The position numbers were made by a program, and so were the translations under genes. Under the pieces are notes generated by a model. The model worked only from the letters and a program-made list of their open reading frames with translations, was not told the origin of the DNA and did no database searches. Below are positions 34,299 to 42,305 of a DNA stretch of 64,000 nucleotides, in pieces. Each line of letters opens with the position of its first letter. Position 1 is the first letter of the stretch. The stretch comes from Scalindua sp964344685 (GTDB lineage Bacteria; Planctomycetota; Brocadiia; Brocadiales; Scalinduaceae). The stretch covers positions 62,001 to 126,000 of the forward strand of contig CAYFOK010000007.1 in the NCBI GenBank assembly GCA_964344685.1. The letters run 5' to 3'.

Positions 34299-34544
34299 CT
34301 ATTTTTGTTTACCGTTTTCTAAAGTAACACGCTTAACATCCATACGAATTTCATTCCCTGACGGAAAGAACTTGTTGAAATCAACCTTGACAGGGTCTCC
34401 CATGTTTAGAAGCTGTTCACCTTTAACTTTCTCCACAGGAAGAAATACTCTAAACGTGTCTCCAAGATCTTTACACATCACTTTAAAACCTACTCCCTTA
34501 TCAGAAGCATTTACTAAACTAGCAACCATTCCATCAACTACCAT
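34299..34544 (-). CDS. putative ssDNA-binding protein (pV-like by position)
   Basis: An 81-residue protein starting at ATG 34544 after AAAGGTGG, beginning MVVDGMVASLVNASDKGVGF. Alternating hydrophobic and charged residues (FKVMCKDLGDTFRVFLPVEK) suggest a small beta-barrel, consistent with an OB-fold. It lies 22 bp after the replication gene, where inoviruses place the ssDNA-binding protein gene that sequesters the phage strand. No sequence motif proves it, so the assignment is positional. Confidence 0.55.
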   Translation of the reverse strand: MVVDGMVASLVNASDKGVGFKVMCKDLGDTFRVFLPVEKVKGEQLLNMGDPVKVDFNKFFPSGNEIRMDVKRVTLENGKQK

Positions 34545-34566
34545 AATCCACCACCTTTCAAAAAAA

Positions 34567-35628
34567 TTAAACATTATTAAAAAAATAATCAGAACCGGAA
34601 TATTCATCTTCATTTTCCGGTTCTGATTCCTCTACATCGCTACCTTTAAAAAGCTTATGCCCGGCAAAATCAATTTCTATAAGTCCAATCTTAACTGCTT
34701 CGATTACATATGAGGCCAACTCTGAGTTAATTCCGGTTTCCTTAAAGGTTTTATAGACAACGCCTTTAAGTGTTCCAAATGTCACATACTCTTTTTCTTC
34801 TTCCTGGGTAAGTTCCTCCATGTCTTCACCGCCTATGTCAGCCATGTCTTTCAGGCCGTAACAATTACCAAACTTTGAAACCATCCTTTTCCCTTTCATG
34901 TCAATAATGATTTCTTTTAATCGATCATCATTAATATCAAGACCAAACTTCATTGCATATTTTGAGATTTCCTTACCATACCCTTCTGTAACCGGCCTGA
35001 TATCTGAAATCTGACCAAGACCAACTTTCAGAAGAACGTGCTCAAGGTCTTTCTTTATTGGGTCTAAGAATGTTCCTTGTTCAGTATTCCGCATATTCAC
35101 AACATGTCTATCAACGGTTAGATCGACTAACATATGAGAGTGTATATGCCATCCGGTTCCTTCTTTGTATGTCACTTCAATATGTTCAACACCTCCACGT
35201 ATATACTTTTTCCACCATGAACGCTCTTTTTTAAGCAGACTTGTTGATTTTTTGTAACATTCCAAAGCAGTCTTCAAACTATCCCTGTTTAATTCGTTTG
35301 CAGTAATGGTTAAGAGATGAGGGTTTTGCATATCTTTACCAAGTTTTTCCACCCTGCGAGACAGTATTGACGCACGGTATGAATTGCACACCGGGCAAAC
35401 TCTATCTTTACAGCGAACTTGCGGTTCAAAAAGCACACTTGATATATCTCCTTTCTTCGCTTTAACAAAAATTGTATTCCCGCATATACCCATTCGTTTT
35501 GCTCTCGATTCCTGATCAACTTCACGAATAAGTTTTTCAATACGGAATAAAGTTTTTAACCTCCAACTATTCTTAACGGTCACAACAGACTCTAACTTTT
35601 TCTTCTTCTTAACGGCACATTCACACAT
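34567..35628 (-). CDS. rep: rolling-circle replication initiator (HUH, Rep_1-like)
   Basis: A 353-residue endonuclease that would nick the phage plus-strand origin. Features: a Cys pair in KDRVCPVCNSYRASILSRR, motif 1 PHLLTITANE, the HUH metal motif in GTGWHIHSHMLVDLTVD, and the catalytic Tyr region EGYGKEISKYAMKFG. This is the order of Rep_1-type plasmid and phage initiators. The C-terminal 100 residues are acidic and end in a Glu/Asp-rich tail. GGAGGTAATTT precedes ATG 35628. Hairpins upstream (35780-35940) are candidate origin sites. Confidence 0.9.
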   Translation of the reverse strand: MCECAVKKKKKLESVVTVKNSWRLKTLFRIEKLIREVDQESRAKRMGICGNTIFVKAKKGDISSVLFEPQVRCKDRVCPVCNSYRASILSRRVEKLGKDMQNPHLLTITANELNRDSLKTALECYKKSTSLLKKERSWWKKYIRGGVEHIEVTYKEGTGWHIHSHMLVDLTVDRHVVNMRNTEQGTFLDPIKKDLEHVLLKVGLGQISDIRPVTEGYGKEISKYAMKFGLDINDDRLKEIIIDMKGKRMVSKFGNCYGLKDMADIGGEDMEELTQEEEKEYVTFGTLKGVVYKTFKETGINSELASYVIEAVKIGLIEIDFAGHKLFKGSDVEESEPENEDEYSGSDYFFNNV

Positions 35629-35779
35629 AAATTACCTCCAAAAAAATCATTAAAAACGGCTGAAAATTGCCACATTGTAAGTTTCAATTTTTCAATGCCT
35701 TAAAAAATCGTGTTCCGGTTGTTTCTTAGTATCAAGTCTATAGCTTCTTTCTCACAAATGAGCCAAATTGAGGCCAAAA

Positions 35780-35829
35780 AAAAACCAGTGTTTGCGCGCG
35801 CTTGGTGAGCGTGCTCAACACTGGTTTTT
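35780..35829. other. large hairpin upstream of rep, candidate phage origin or packaging signal
   Basis: Perfect 13-bp arms AAAAACCAGTGTT (35780-35792) and AACACTGGTTTTT (35817-35829). The 24-base loop contains GCGCGCGC and a small GAGC/GCTC hairpin. It lies in the intergenic region next to the HUH replication gene, where filamentous phages keep origins and the packaging hairpin. A minus-strand frame crossing it (35700-35882) is not a convincing gene. Confidence 0.6.
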
Positions 35830-35904
35830 GTAGTTGATAAATTAATTTTTTTTACTATTATATTGTTGTTATTCTTTTTCATTGGTGAATGGGAATAATA
35901 ACTA

Positions 35905-35940
35905 GGAGGGCATAAGTTGCCGCTTATGTCTTCCTTTTTT
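35905..35940 (+). terminator. hairpin with T-run at the phage intergenic region
   Basis: GGAGGGCATAAG pairs with CTTATGTCTTCC (two G-T pairs) around TTGCCG, followed by T7. It is in terminator configuration on the plus strand, opposite to the phage genes. It could stop transcription across the origin or be part of the origin structure. Confidence 0.6.
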
Positions 35941-35976
35941 TAATAATAAAACTAAAAATAACTTTGAAAAAATAAA

Positions 35977-36001
35977 ACCCACTGTCGCCAAATTGTCGCC
36001 A
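35977..36001 (+). repeat. 25-bp terminal direct repeat, right copy
   Basis: Identical to 19819-19843: ACCCAC and two TGTCGCCA octamers spaced by AAT. It lies 142 bp inside the right att copy, whereas the left one is 40 bp inside. Confidence 0.85.
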
Positions 36002-36143
36002 ACTCCAGTTAAATTGACAGTAATCAGCGTGAAATGACAGAAAACAGTTGAGAGTCTTAAGCCATTATGTTATAAGTGGTAACAGTCGTAACAGACACTT
36101 TGTCAGGCAGTTATAAAATTAACAATAAATGGTTCTACCCTCT

Positions 36144-36190
36144 CTTGGGAGCAGGAGGTCGCTGGTTCGAATCCAGTCGCCCCGACCATT
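36144..36190 (+). repeat. attR: 47-bp duplicate of the tRNA-Pro 3' part
   Basis: Perfect copy of 19732-19778, starting in the anticodon loop and running through CCA. The sequence before it (GGTTCTACCCTCT) does not complete a tRNA, so this is a fragment left at the far end of the integrated element. Confidence 0.95.
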
Positions 36191-36277
36191 TTTTGCTTAT
36201 AACATTGAAAGAATATTCTTGATCTGTTATATAAACATCTGACTTTATCTTTCTAGCAAATTCCCCGGAAAAATATT

Positions 36278-37303
36278 ATGCGTGTAGCAATGTATTATAA
36301 TAACAGTGACATCAGAGTGGAAGAGATGCCAACGCCGCAGATTGACCGTGGTGAGGTTTTATTAAAATCAATTGCCTGTGGTATCTGCGGCAGTGACGTA
36401 ATGGAGTGGTATCGCGTCCACAAAGCTCCGCTTGTACTTGGTCACGAGGCAACCGGTGAAATTGTTGAAGTCGGAGAGGGTGTTAAACGATTCAAAAAAG
36501 GAGACAGGGTCTTTGTATCTCACCATGTTCCCTGCAATACGTGTCATTATTGTCTAAACGGCAACCACACCGTATGCGACACTTTACGCAGCACGAATTT
36601 TGATCCCGGCGGCTTTGCTGAATATGTACGAGTACCGGAAATTAATGTCGACAGAGGTGTCTTTGTACTTCCTGACAATATGTCACTGGAAGATGGGACG
36701 TTCATCGAACCACTGGCATGTGTTGTTCGCGGGCAACGAGTAGCGCGTCTTGAACCCGGACAGACAGTAGTTGTTATCGGCAGTGGAATGTCAGGACTGC
36801 TTCACATATTACTTGCCCGGTCACTGGGAGCAGGAAAAATTATTGCTACTGATATAAGTGAATATCGAATGGAGATGGCAGGAAAGTTTGGAGCTGATTC
36901 TGTTATTAATGCAAAAGACGACCTCCCTTCTCACCTGCTCAAGCTTAACAGTAACAGGCTTGCAGATTGTGTGATAGTGACTGCCGGAGCCGACTCTGCT
37001 CTGTATTCAGCTCTAAAATCTGTAGACCGTGGAGGCACTGTACTGTTCTTTGCACCCGGTGGCCCTGATACTCATCTTTCCGTACCATTTAATCAATTCT
37101 GGAAAGATTGTATAACACTATTACCTACATACGGTGCCAGCCCCTTAGACATAGAGGTGGCAATTAAGTTGATCAGCTCTCAGCGTGTTCCCGTACAGGA
37201 TATGATTACCCACAGTCTGGGCCTGGCAGAAACCCAACAGGGCTTTAAGCTGGTTACTGAAGCCAAAGATTCTATAAAAGTGGTCATCAACCCTCATAAA
37301 TGA
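36278..37303 (+). CDS. zinc-dependent alcohol/polyol dehydrogenase (MDR family)
   Basis: Cytoplasmic NAD(P)-dependent oxidoreductase of 341 residues. Catalytic zinc ligands are in CGICGSDVMEW and LGHEATGEIVEVG; the structural-zinc loop is seen as PCNTCHYCLNGNHTVCD with four Cys; the Rossmann motif is VVVIGSGMSGLLHI. It resembles sorbitol/threonine-dehydrogenase-like members, but the substrate cannot be assigned. First chromosomal gene to the right of attR, 43 bp before birA-containing sequence with the same orientation. Confidence 0.88.
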   Translation: MRVAMYYNNSDIRVEEMPTPQIDRGEVLLKSIACGICGSDVMEWYRVHKAPLVLGHEATGEIVEVGEGVKRFKKGDRVFVSHHVPCNTCHYCLNGNHTVCDTLRSTNFDPGGFAEYVRVPEINVDRGVFVLPDNMSLEDGTFIEPLACVVRGQRVARLEPGQTVVVIGSGMSGLLHILLARSLGAGKIIATDISEYRMEMAGKFGADSVINAKDDLPSHLLKLNSNRLADCVIVTAGADSALYSALKSVDRGGTVLFFAPGGPDTHLSVPFNQFWKDCITLLPTYGASPLDIEVAIKLISSQRVPVQDMITHSLGLAETQQGFKLVTEAKDSIKVVINPHK

Positions 37304-37358
37304 ACATCTGCCGGCAACATAACCTCAAAGGTTCCGATAGATCCATCCGAACAAACAC

Positions 37359-38165
37359 ATGAAATCTGTTCGCCTAGTCGCTGACAAAATAAAGGATAAC
37401 CTGCGTACAAATATAATAGGCAGGGAGGTAATTACACTTGAGCGTACAGCGTCTACAATGGACATTGCAAAGGAGATGCTCAAAGATGGCGTTATAGAGG
37501 GAACAACAATCTTTGTTGAAGAGCAAACCCGGGGACGAGGACGGACAGGGAAAGAGTGGTTCTGTAAGAAAGGGAAGGGCTTGTTACTATCTGTTGTATT
37601 AAGGCCGGCAATTCAACCTGAGAAATCATATCTTTTAACAGTTTTTACTGCAGTTGCAATCGTAAAAACTATCAGGGATATGTTCAAATTACCGGTTGAA
37701 ATAGACTGGCCTAATGACATTGTGATCAATAAAAAGAAATTAGGTGGAATAAGTGTAGAAACGCAAAATCATACCGGAAATCCGAGTGACTATACTGTAG
37801 GAATTGGTATTAATGTCAATTTGAAAAAGCATGAATTACCGGAACAGATCGATCAACCGTCAACATCTCTTACAATTGAAAAGGAGACATTTATTGACCG
37901 TACCAATTTTGCAAGGGCATTACTGCAGAATCTGGATTCATGGTACTTAATCTTAAAGGATGAACGTTACGAGCATATTGTGGAGAAGTGGCAGGAATTT
38001 TGTTTGAACATTGGCAGAATGGTTCATGTACGTAATGCCAAAAAAGATTATGCAGGAATTTTTCTAGGGATATCAAATGATGGAGAATTGATCTTATTGC
38101 TGGACAATGAGCGCAAAATAAAATTAAAAGTCGAACACACTATTATGGAAGATTACAACTTATAA
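37359..38165 (+). CDS. birA: biotin--[acetyl-CoA-carboxylase] ligase
   Basis: Attaches biotin to the carboxyl carrier protein of acetyl-CoA carboxylase, feeding fatty acid synthesis. The 268-residue protein has STMDIAKEMLKDG, the biotinyl-adenylate loop EEQTRGRGRTGKEWF, IDWPNDIVINKKKLGGISVE and GIGINVN, then the C-terminal beta domain. It lacks the N-terminal HTH of the E. coli repressor form, so it should be only a ligase. It is convergent with the membrane coiled-coil gene. Confidence 0.93.
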   Translation: MKSVRLVADKIKDNLRTNIIGREVITLERTASTMDIAKEMLKDGVIEGTTIFVEEQTRGRGRTGKEWFCKKGKGLLLSVVLRPAIQPEKSYLLTVFTAVAIVKTIRDMFKLPVEIDWPNDIVINKKKLGGISVETQNHTGNPSDYTVGIGINVNLKKHELPEQIDQPSTSLTIEKETFIDRTNFARALLQNLDSWYLILKDERYEHIVEKWQEFCLNIGRMVHVRNAKKDYAGIFLGISNDGELILLLDNERKIKLKVEHTIMEDYNL

Positions 38166-38179
38166 TCTGTTATTTAAAA

Positions 38180-38791
38180 TCACCACACATCATCTAATTT
38201 TGTATCCTCGTAGTTTATCATGCCCTCATCAAGTTTTTTTTCTACAACTTCAAGCTTCGCCTCCAATTTATCAATCTGTTTTGTCAGATCTCGATAGACG
38301 ATGAAACCAAGGATCAGCAATAAAACCGTGTAAACAATTACAAATGCTGTTGCAGGGCTATCTTTTTGTGTTGTGTCGCGAGACTTAGTATGATAACCAT
38401 ATGCATCCTTGCCCAAAACTGCTCTTCTATTTGCCTCTGTTATGTCACTTGTTTCAAAAGCTCTTTCTTCCTGTCGGCTGTATGGTTCTGTTTTTTTAAC
38501 AGGCTCACTAACCTTGCGTTCCTGTGATTTAAGCGTCTCTGATACATAAACAGACTCAAATGTTTTCTGTTCCGGTTGTTTTTTCAGCTTCTCTTCCGGC
38601 TTTTCTACTTGTTGTTTTACACCTGTTTCTTTCTTGACATTAGCTGTTTCGAGAGGTGTTTCTGCCTGTTTCCCCTGACTATCAATGTCACTCTTTGGGC
38701 TTTCAGTGTTTTCTTTCTTTTTCTCTTCCTTTTTTTTATCTTCTTTTAACCACTTTAAGGGATCAGTTCCAAGTACATTTTTCTTTTGCAT
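38180..38791 (-). CDS. hypothetical membrane protein with charged N-terminus and coiled coil
   Basis: Not recognised. Of 203 residues, the first 130 are low-complexity Lys/Glu/Pro-rich sequence beginning MQKKNVLGTDPLKWLKEDKK. One membrane helix (about 149-169, ATAFVIVYTVLLLILGFIVY) follows, then a short coiled coil (LTKQIDKLEAKLEVVEKKLD) and acidic tail. It lies 146 bp downstream of parA in the same orientation. A scaffold or anchoring role is possible but unproven. Confidence 0.7.
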   Translation of the reverse strand: MQKKNVLGTDPLKWLKEDKKKEEKKKENTESPKSDIDSQGKQAETPLETANVKKETGVKQQVEKPEEKLKKQPEQKTFESVYVSETLKSQERKVSEPVKKTEPYSRQEERAFETSDITEANRRAVLGKDAYGYHTKSRDTTQKDSPATAFVIVYTVLLLILGFIVYRDLTKQIDKLEAKLEVVEKKLDEGMINYEDTKLDDVW

Positions 38792-38937
38792 ATCACTTTC
38801 CTTTAGCAGTAAATGAATTTTACCAACATTCCAGGATTGACAAACTAACTGATGCGGTTAGCTTAATCCAGTGGTTGAAACTACATCAGATGGAAACATA
38901 TTCTCAAAATATTAATGCAGCCCCGTTATTATAATGT

Positions 38938-39699
38938 CTATTTCTCTTGAGCAACTATCTCTTTAGCTAAAGCCTCATAATCCAGAGCACCATTAGAATC
39001 CGGAGCGTATGATGTAATTGGCATACCATGACTTGTTGATTCTGAGAGTTTAATATTCTTTCTAATGGTAGTGGAAAAAACTTTACCTTCAAAATATTCT
39101 TTGATCTTGTCAAGCACTGCCTGTCCCAGCTTTGTCCTGCTATCATACATACAAGGTATTATTCCCGTAATCTCCAGCGAGCTGTTCAACCGCTTCTTGA
39201 TAACATCAAATGTCTGTAACAGTTTGCTTACTCCCTGCAAAGCAAAAAACTCCGTTTGTAACGGAATGAAAATTTCGTTAGCCACGGTAAGTGCATTCAG
39301 GGTCAGAAGCCCTAAAGAAGGCGGACAGTCAATTAGAACGTAATCATACTTTTTAATCATCTCGCCAATGTAAAACTTTACGATTGTTTCACGCCCTACC
39401 GTGTTAACAAGCTCTACCTCTGCACTTGCAAGATCAATGTCTGAAGGGATAAGGTCCAGACCTTTTATAGCTGTTTTTGTCAGTACTTCGGAAGCTTTCT
39501 TCTTGCCGCACATTATCTGATAAACAGAAGAGTCTTTTCCCTGGACATTAATACCGAAATGAATACTCAAATTGGCTTGAGGATCGAGGTCAATGAGAAG
39601 TACCTTTTTACCAAGCGCAGCCAGACATGCTCCAACATTCGCAGTTGAAGTCGTTTTTCCTACCCCACCTTTTTGATTTATGAACGCAATACTACGCAT
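38938..39699 (-). CDS. ParA/Soj-type ATPase
   Basis: A 253-residue deviant Walker ATPase used in partitioning or positioning. Walker A is FINQKGGVGKTTSTANVGA with the signature Lys, Walker A' is LLIDLDPQANLS, and Walker B is YDYVLIDCPPSLGLLTLNAL. Length and C-terminus match chromosomal Soj without an N-terminal HTH. No parB gene lies beside it in the window, so its partner is elsewhere, or the following membrane coiled-coil protein is its cargo. A promoter with a palindromic site precedes it. Confidence 0.92.
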   Translation of the reverse strand: MRSIAFINQKGGVGKTTSTANVGACLAALGKKVLLIDLDPQANLSIHFGINVQGKDSSVYQIMCGKKKASEVLTKTAIKGLDLIPSDIDLASAEVELVNTVGRETIVKFYIGEMIKKYDYVLIDCPPSLGLLTLNALTVANEIFIPLQTEFFALQGVSKLLQTFDVIKKRLNSSLEITGIIPCMYDSRTKLGQAVLDKIKEYFEGKVFSTTIRKNIKLSESTSHGMPITSYAPDSNGALDYEALAKEIVAQEK

Positions 39700-39748
39700 T
39701 CTTACCTTCTATCTTTCTGTTTTTTGTAACATATATATAATGTTAAGA

Positions 39749-39777
39749 ATTCTAACCATACAAAATATGGTTGTCAA
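39749..39777 (-). promoter_or_regulatory. parA promoter with embedded palindromic operator
   Basis: On the minus strand TTGACA (39777-39772), a 17-bp spacer, and TAGAAT (39754-39749). The spacer is filled by the inverted repeat AACCATA-CAAAA-TATGGTT (39754-39772), ideally placed for a repressor that blocks RNA polymerase. It starts about 50 bp before the parA start codon. Confidence 0.65.
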
Positions 39778-40202
39778 GTATATTTATATAAAAAACCCTA
39801 CTAATGTTTATAGAAAGTCCTGTGATTTCACAGACTTACACATTTTTGCCGGTTATGCAGTTCCTACGTTCCTTGTTATACAAGCATCAAAAAGAGACAT
39901 ATGGGCTGCACTTTCTACACTAATTTCGATCTCATGCCGTTTGGAAGGATTATTTATTTATAACAAAGACAATTATCCACAACGGGATTCAATCTAAATT
40001 GTCCTAAGATTGTTATTGACATATCGATATAAGTTTGTTATTTTCCCTGTTTCAATAATTTTGTTTGTGGCATAATCAAATTTCATCAATACTTTTAGAC
40101 CAGCAATTTTTACAGAAACGGCTTCATAGTGCCAGTTTATTTATATTTGACTGGTATTATGAGTATAGTTAGATTTCTGGATGTTTTTAGGGAGGTAACA
40201 TA
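39778..40202. other. intergenic region with promoter for the fatty-acid cluster
   Basis: No gene is convincing in this stretch; a forward frame at 39680-39997 overlaps the parA promoter and has no ribosome site. A plus-strand promoter-like pair is seen at 40016-40044, TTGACA then TATTTT with a 17-bp spacer, leaving a leader of about 150 bases before the ACP gene. Confidence 0.45.
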
Positions 40203-40457
40203 TTGTCTGCAGAGAACTTAGAGAAGGATATTACTGCTATTGTAGCTGAAGTGACTGAGCTGGATGAGAATGAGATATGGGAGAAAAGAGATGCCGATTT
40301 TTTTAAGGATTTAGAGATAGATTCCTTATTGGCATTGGAAATTCTGGCCCTTATAGAAAAGAAATTTAAAGTTCAAATTCCGGAAGAAAAACTCGTAGAT
40401 ATTACATCATTGAATGCAACAATTGAAATGACAAGGTCTACACTTGAAGGAAAATAG
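40203..40457 (+). CDS. acyl carrier protein, cluster-specific
   Basis: An 84-residue ACP that carries growing acyl chains on phosphopantetheine. The attachment Ser is in DLEIDSLLALEILALIEKKF, where the usual DSL motif is kept. TTG at 40203 is the start, with an AGGGAGGT site seven bases before it. Its divergence from housekeeping AcpP (no typical GADSLD; EIDSLL instead) and its place at the head of the FabZ-KAS-KAS cluster point to a dedicated ACP for the specialised lipid made by this operon. Confidence 0.9.
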   Translation: MSAENLEKDITAIVAEVTELDENEIWEKRDADFFKDLEIDSLLALEILALIEKKFKVQIPEEKLVDITSLNATIEMTRSTLEGK

Positions 40458-40558
40458 AAAACGAATGTAACACGCTTCTTACAACATCTATTTGCCTATC
40501 CGCAAACAATTAAAGCGGTCAGGCAGTGGCTATTAAATAGAACGAAAGGTTATTACTA

Positions 40559-41008
40559 ATGTTGAACTTTGAGGAAGTAAGAGAGCTGGTTCCTCAAAAA
40601 TACCCCTTCTTATTTATCGACAAAGTTATTGAGCTTCAAAAAGAGAGCAGAATTGTTTGCCAGAAGAATATCTCTGGCAACGAGTCTTTCTTCACTGGAC
40701 ACTTCCCTGATTTTGCCATTATGCCGGGAGTTCTAATTGTAGAAGCCCTGGCGCAAGCCTCTATTATCCTCTTCAAAAAGAGCTTTGATACTGAGCAGTA
40801 TAAAGGAAAGGTCTTTTTGTTAGCTTCCGCCAACGTACGTTTTTCTAAACCTGTTTTTCCCGGTGATCAGCTATTACTGGAAATTGAAATAGAAAAGGTT
40901 ATTTCCAGTGCGGCAATTGTTAAGGGAGTTGCTAAGGTGGGAGACAAAGTTGTAACAAAAGCAACTTTGAGTTTTGGTGTTGCAGACAAAGATGCATTAA
41001 CAGACTGA
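40559..41008 (+). CDS. fabZ: 3-hydroxyacyl-ACP dehydratase, FabZ-like
   Basis: Hot-dog fold dehydratase of 149 residues that makes trans-2-enoyl-ACP. The active-site His and Glu lie in GHFPDFAIMPGVLIVEALAQ, the family signature; the N-terminus LVPQKYPFLFIDKVIEL is also typical. It lies between the ACP and the ketosynthase genes, all in one direction with gaps of 100 and 32 bp. A cluster-specific paralogue is likely, since genomes usually keep another fabZ with the lipid A genes. Confidence 0.93.
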   Translation: MLNFEEVRELVPQKYPFLFIDKVIELQKESRIVCQKNISGNESFFTGHFPDFAIMPGVLIVEALAQASIILFKKSFDTEQYKGKVFLLASANVRFSKPVFPGDQLLLEIEIEKVISSAAIVKGVAKVGDKVVTKATLSFGVADKDALTD

Positions 41009-41040
41009 AAGTATTAGTATTTGCAATAAAAATAAGAACT

Positions 41041-42261
41041 ATGGATAAAAGAATTGTAATTACCGGTGTGGGTGTCATTTCTCCAATTGGAAATCAGAAT
41101 GATATATTTTGGGATGCATTAATTTCCGGCACGTCCGGTGTGTCTGAGGTCACATCATTCGACACTACTCCTTTTAAAGTACATAGAGGCTGTTTCGTCA
41201 AAGATTTCAATTATGATAGTTATATAAGTAATGGTTCAAGCCGGGAGATCGGTAAAGGCTCTCAATTTGCCGTTGCTGCAGCAAAGCTCGCTATTGATGA
41301 CTCTAATATAGGTTTAAACAATATCGATCCGGAACGGGCAGGCGTTTCAATTGGAACAACTGCTGGTGAAATTCAGATTCTGGAAAAAGTAAACTATATT
41401 AGGCACGAGAAGGGAGATGAAAATGTCGATCCCAGCCTGTTCCTTAAACACCCATGCGTAAATATGCCATCTAACATATCTATTGAATTTGGTTTTAAGG
41501 GGCCAAGCACTATAATTCCTACTGCATGTGCAGCTGGAAACTATGCTATCGGTTATGCATGTGACTTGATAAAATTAGGAAGAACAGACATAATGCTGGC
41601 CGGAGGCTCAGATCCGTTTTCTAAAGTGGCTTTTGTTGGTTTTAGCAGATTAAACGCAATCGCTCCGGAGATTTGTCAGCCATTTGATAAAGACAGAAAA
41701 GGCCTGTTAGTTGGTGAAGGTGCCGGAATGCTGGTATTGGAATCCCTGGAAGGTGCACTGGCAAGAAATGCAAACATATATGCAGAAATCCTGGGTTACG
41801 GCCTGAGCTGTGACGGATATCACATAACAATTCCGCATCCGGAAGGAAATGGTGTTACTTCGGCAATGGAAAAGGCTTTGCAAAATGCCAAAATCAGTCC
41901 CGAAGATGTGCAATATATGAGTGCACATGGTACTGGAACGGTAGCCAACGACAAAGCTGAAACAATATCAATAAAGAAAGTCTTTGGTGAACATGCAAAG
42001 AACCTGGCCATAAGCTCTATAAAATCAATGCTTGGTCATACAATGGGAGCTGCCAGTGCCATAGAGGCTATTGCGTGCGCTTTAGCCATTAAAGAGAGTG
42101 TTGTACCACCAACTATAAACTATGAGACAAAAGACCCTGAGTGTGACCTTGATTTTGTACCTAATGTCAAACGTGAAATGCAGGTTGATGTTGCTATGAA
42201 TAACGCTTATGCTTTTGGTGGCAACAATAGCAGCCTCATACTAAAGAAGTACACAGGTTAA
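41041..42261 (+). CDS. fabF: beta-ketoacyl-ACP synthase II (FabF-like), catalytic subunit
   Basis: Condensing enzyme of 406 residues. All three catalytic residues are visible: Cys in IPTACAAGNYAIGYACD, His in MSAHGTGTVANDKAE, and His in IKSMLGHTMGAASAIEA. The rest follows the FabF/KAS II fold, ending AYAFGGNNSSLILKK. It is followed 44 bp later by a paralogue without these residues, an arrangement like the KSalpha/KSbeta pairs of type II polyketide and aryl polyene systems. Probably elongates the special acyl chains of this cluster. Confidence 0.93.
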   Translation: MDKRIVITGVGVISPIGNQNDIFWDALISGTSGVSEVTSFDTTPFKVHRGCFVKDFNYDSYISNGSSREIGKGSQFAVAAAKLAIDDSNIGLNNIDPERAGVSIGTTAGEIQILEKVNYIRHEKGDENVDPSLFLKHPCVNMPSNISIEFGFKGPSTIIPTACAAGNYAIGYACDLIKLGRTDIMLAGGSDPFSKVAFVGFSRLNAIAPEICQPFDKDRKGLLVGEGAGMLVLESLEGALARNANIYAEILGYGLSCDGYHITIPHPEGNGVTSAMEKALQNAKISPEDVQYMSAHGTGTVANDKAETISIKKVFGEHAKNLAISSIKSMLGHTMGAASAIEAIACALAIKESVVPPTINYETKDPECDLDFVPNVKREMQVDVAMNNAYAFGGNNSSLILKKYTG

Positions 42262-42305
42262 AAATAAGAATTAAGATAAAAATTTTTTAGAGGTTAATTT
42301 GATAT

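Larger units (their letters stand above)
19732..36190. mobile_element. integrated element at tRNA-Pro carrying an inovirus-type phage genome
   Basis: About 16.4 kb bounded by 47-bp direct repeats of the tRNA-Pro 3' part. The left end has a tyrosine recombinase and an excisionase-like HTH gene. The right 6 kb carries, in filamentous-phage order on the minus strand, an HUH replication protein, small putative DNA-binding and membrane proteins, coat proteins, a pIII-like protein, a pVI-like protein, a secretin and a Zot-type ATPase. The left half is cargo: PIN toxin-like, YgiT-like, cyclase-like, csrA remnant, DUF6804, TPR and J-domain genes. It is either one large inovirus-derived element or an inovirus nested in an integrative element. 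Both ends and the integrase appear intact; the secretin frameshift is the only clear lesion in the phage genes. Confidence 0.9.

Noticed and set aside
35700..35882. Reverse frame of 60 codons upstream of rep
   Set aside because: It runs through the large hairpin, has Asn/Lys-rich low-complexity sequence and no ribosome site; the hairpin explains the open frame.
39680..39997. Forward frame between parA and the ACP gene
   Set aside because: Overlaps the parA start and promoter, no ribosome site and no recognisable protein.
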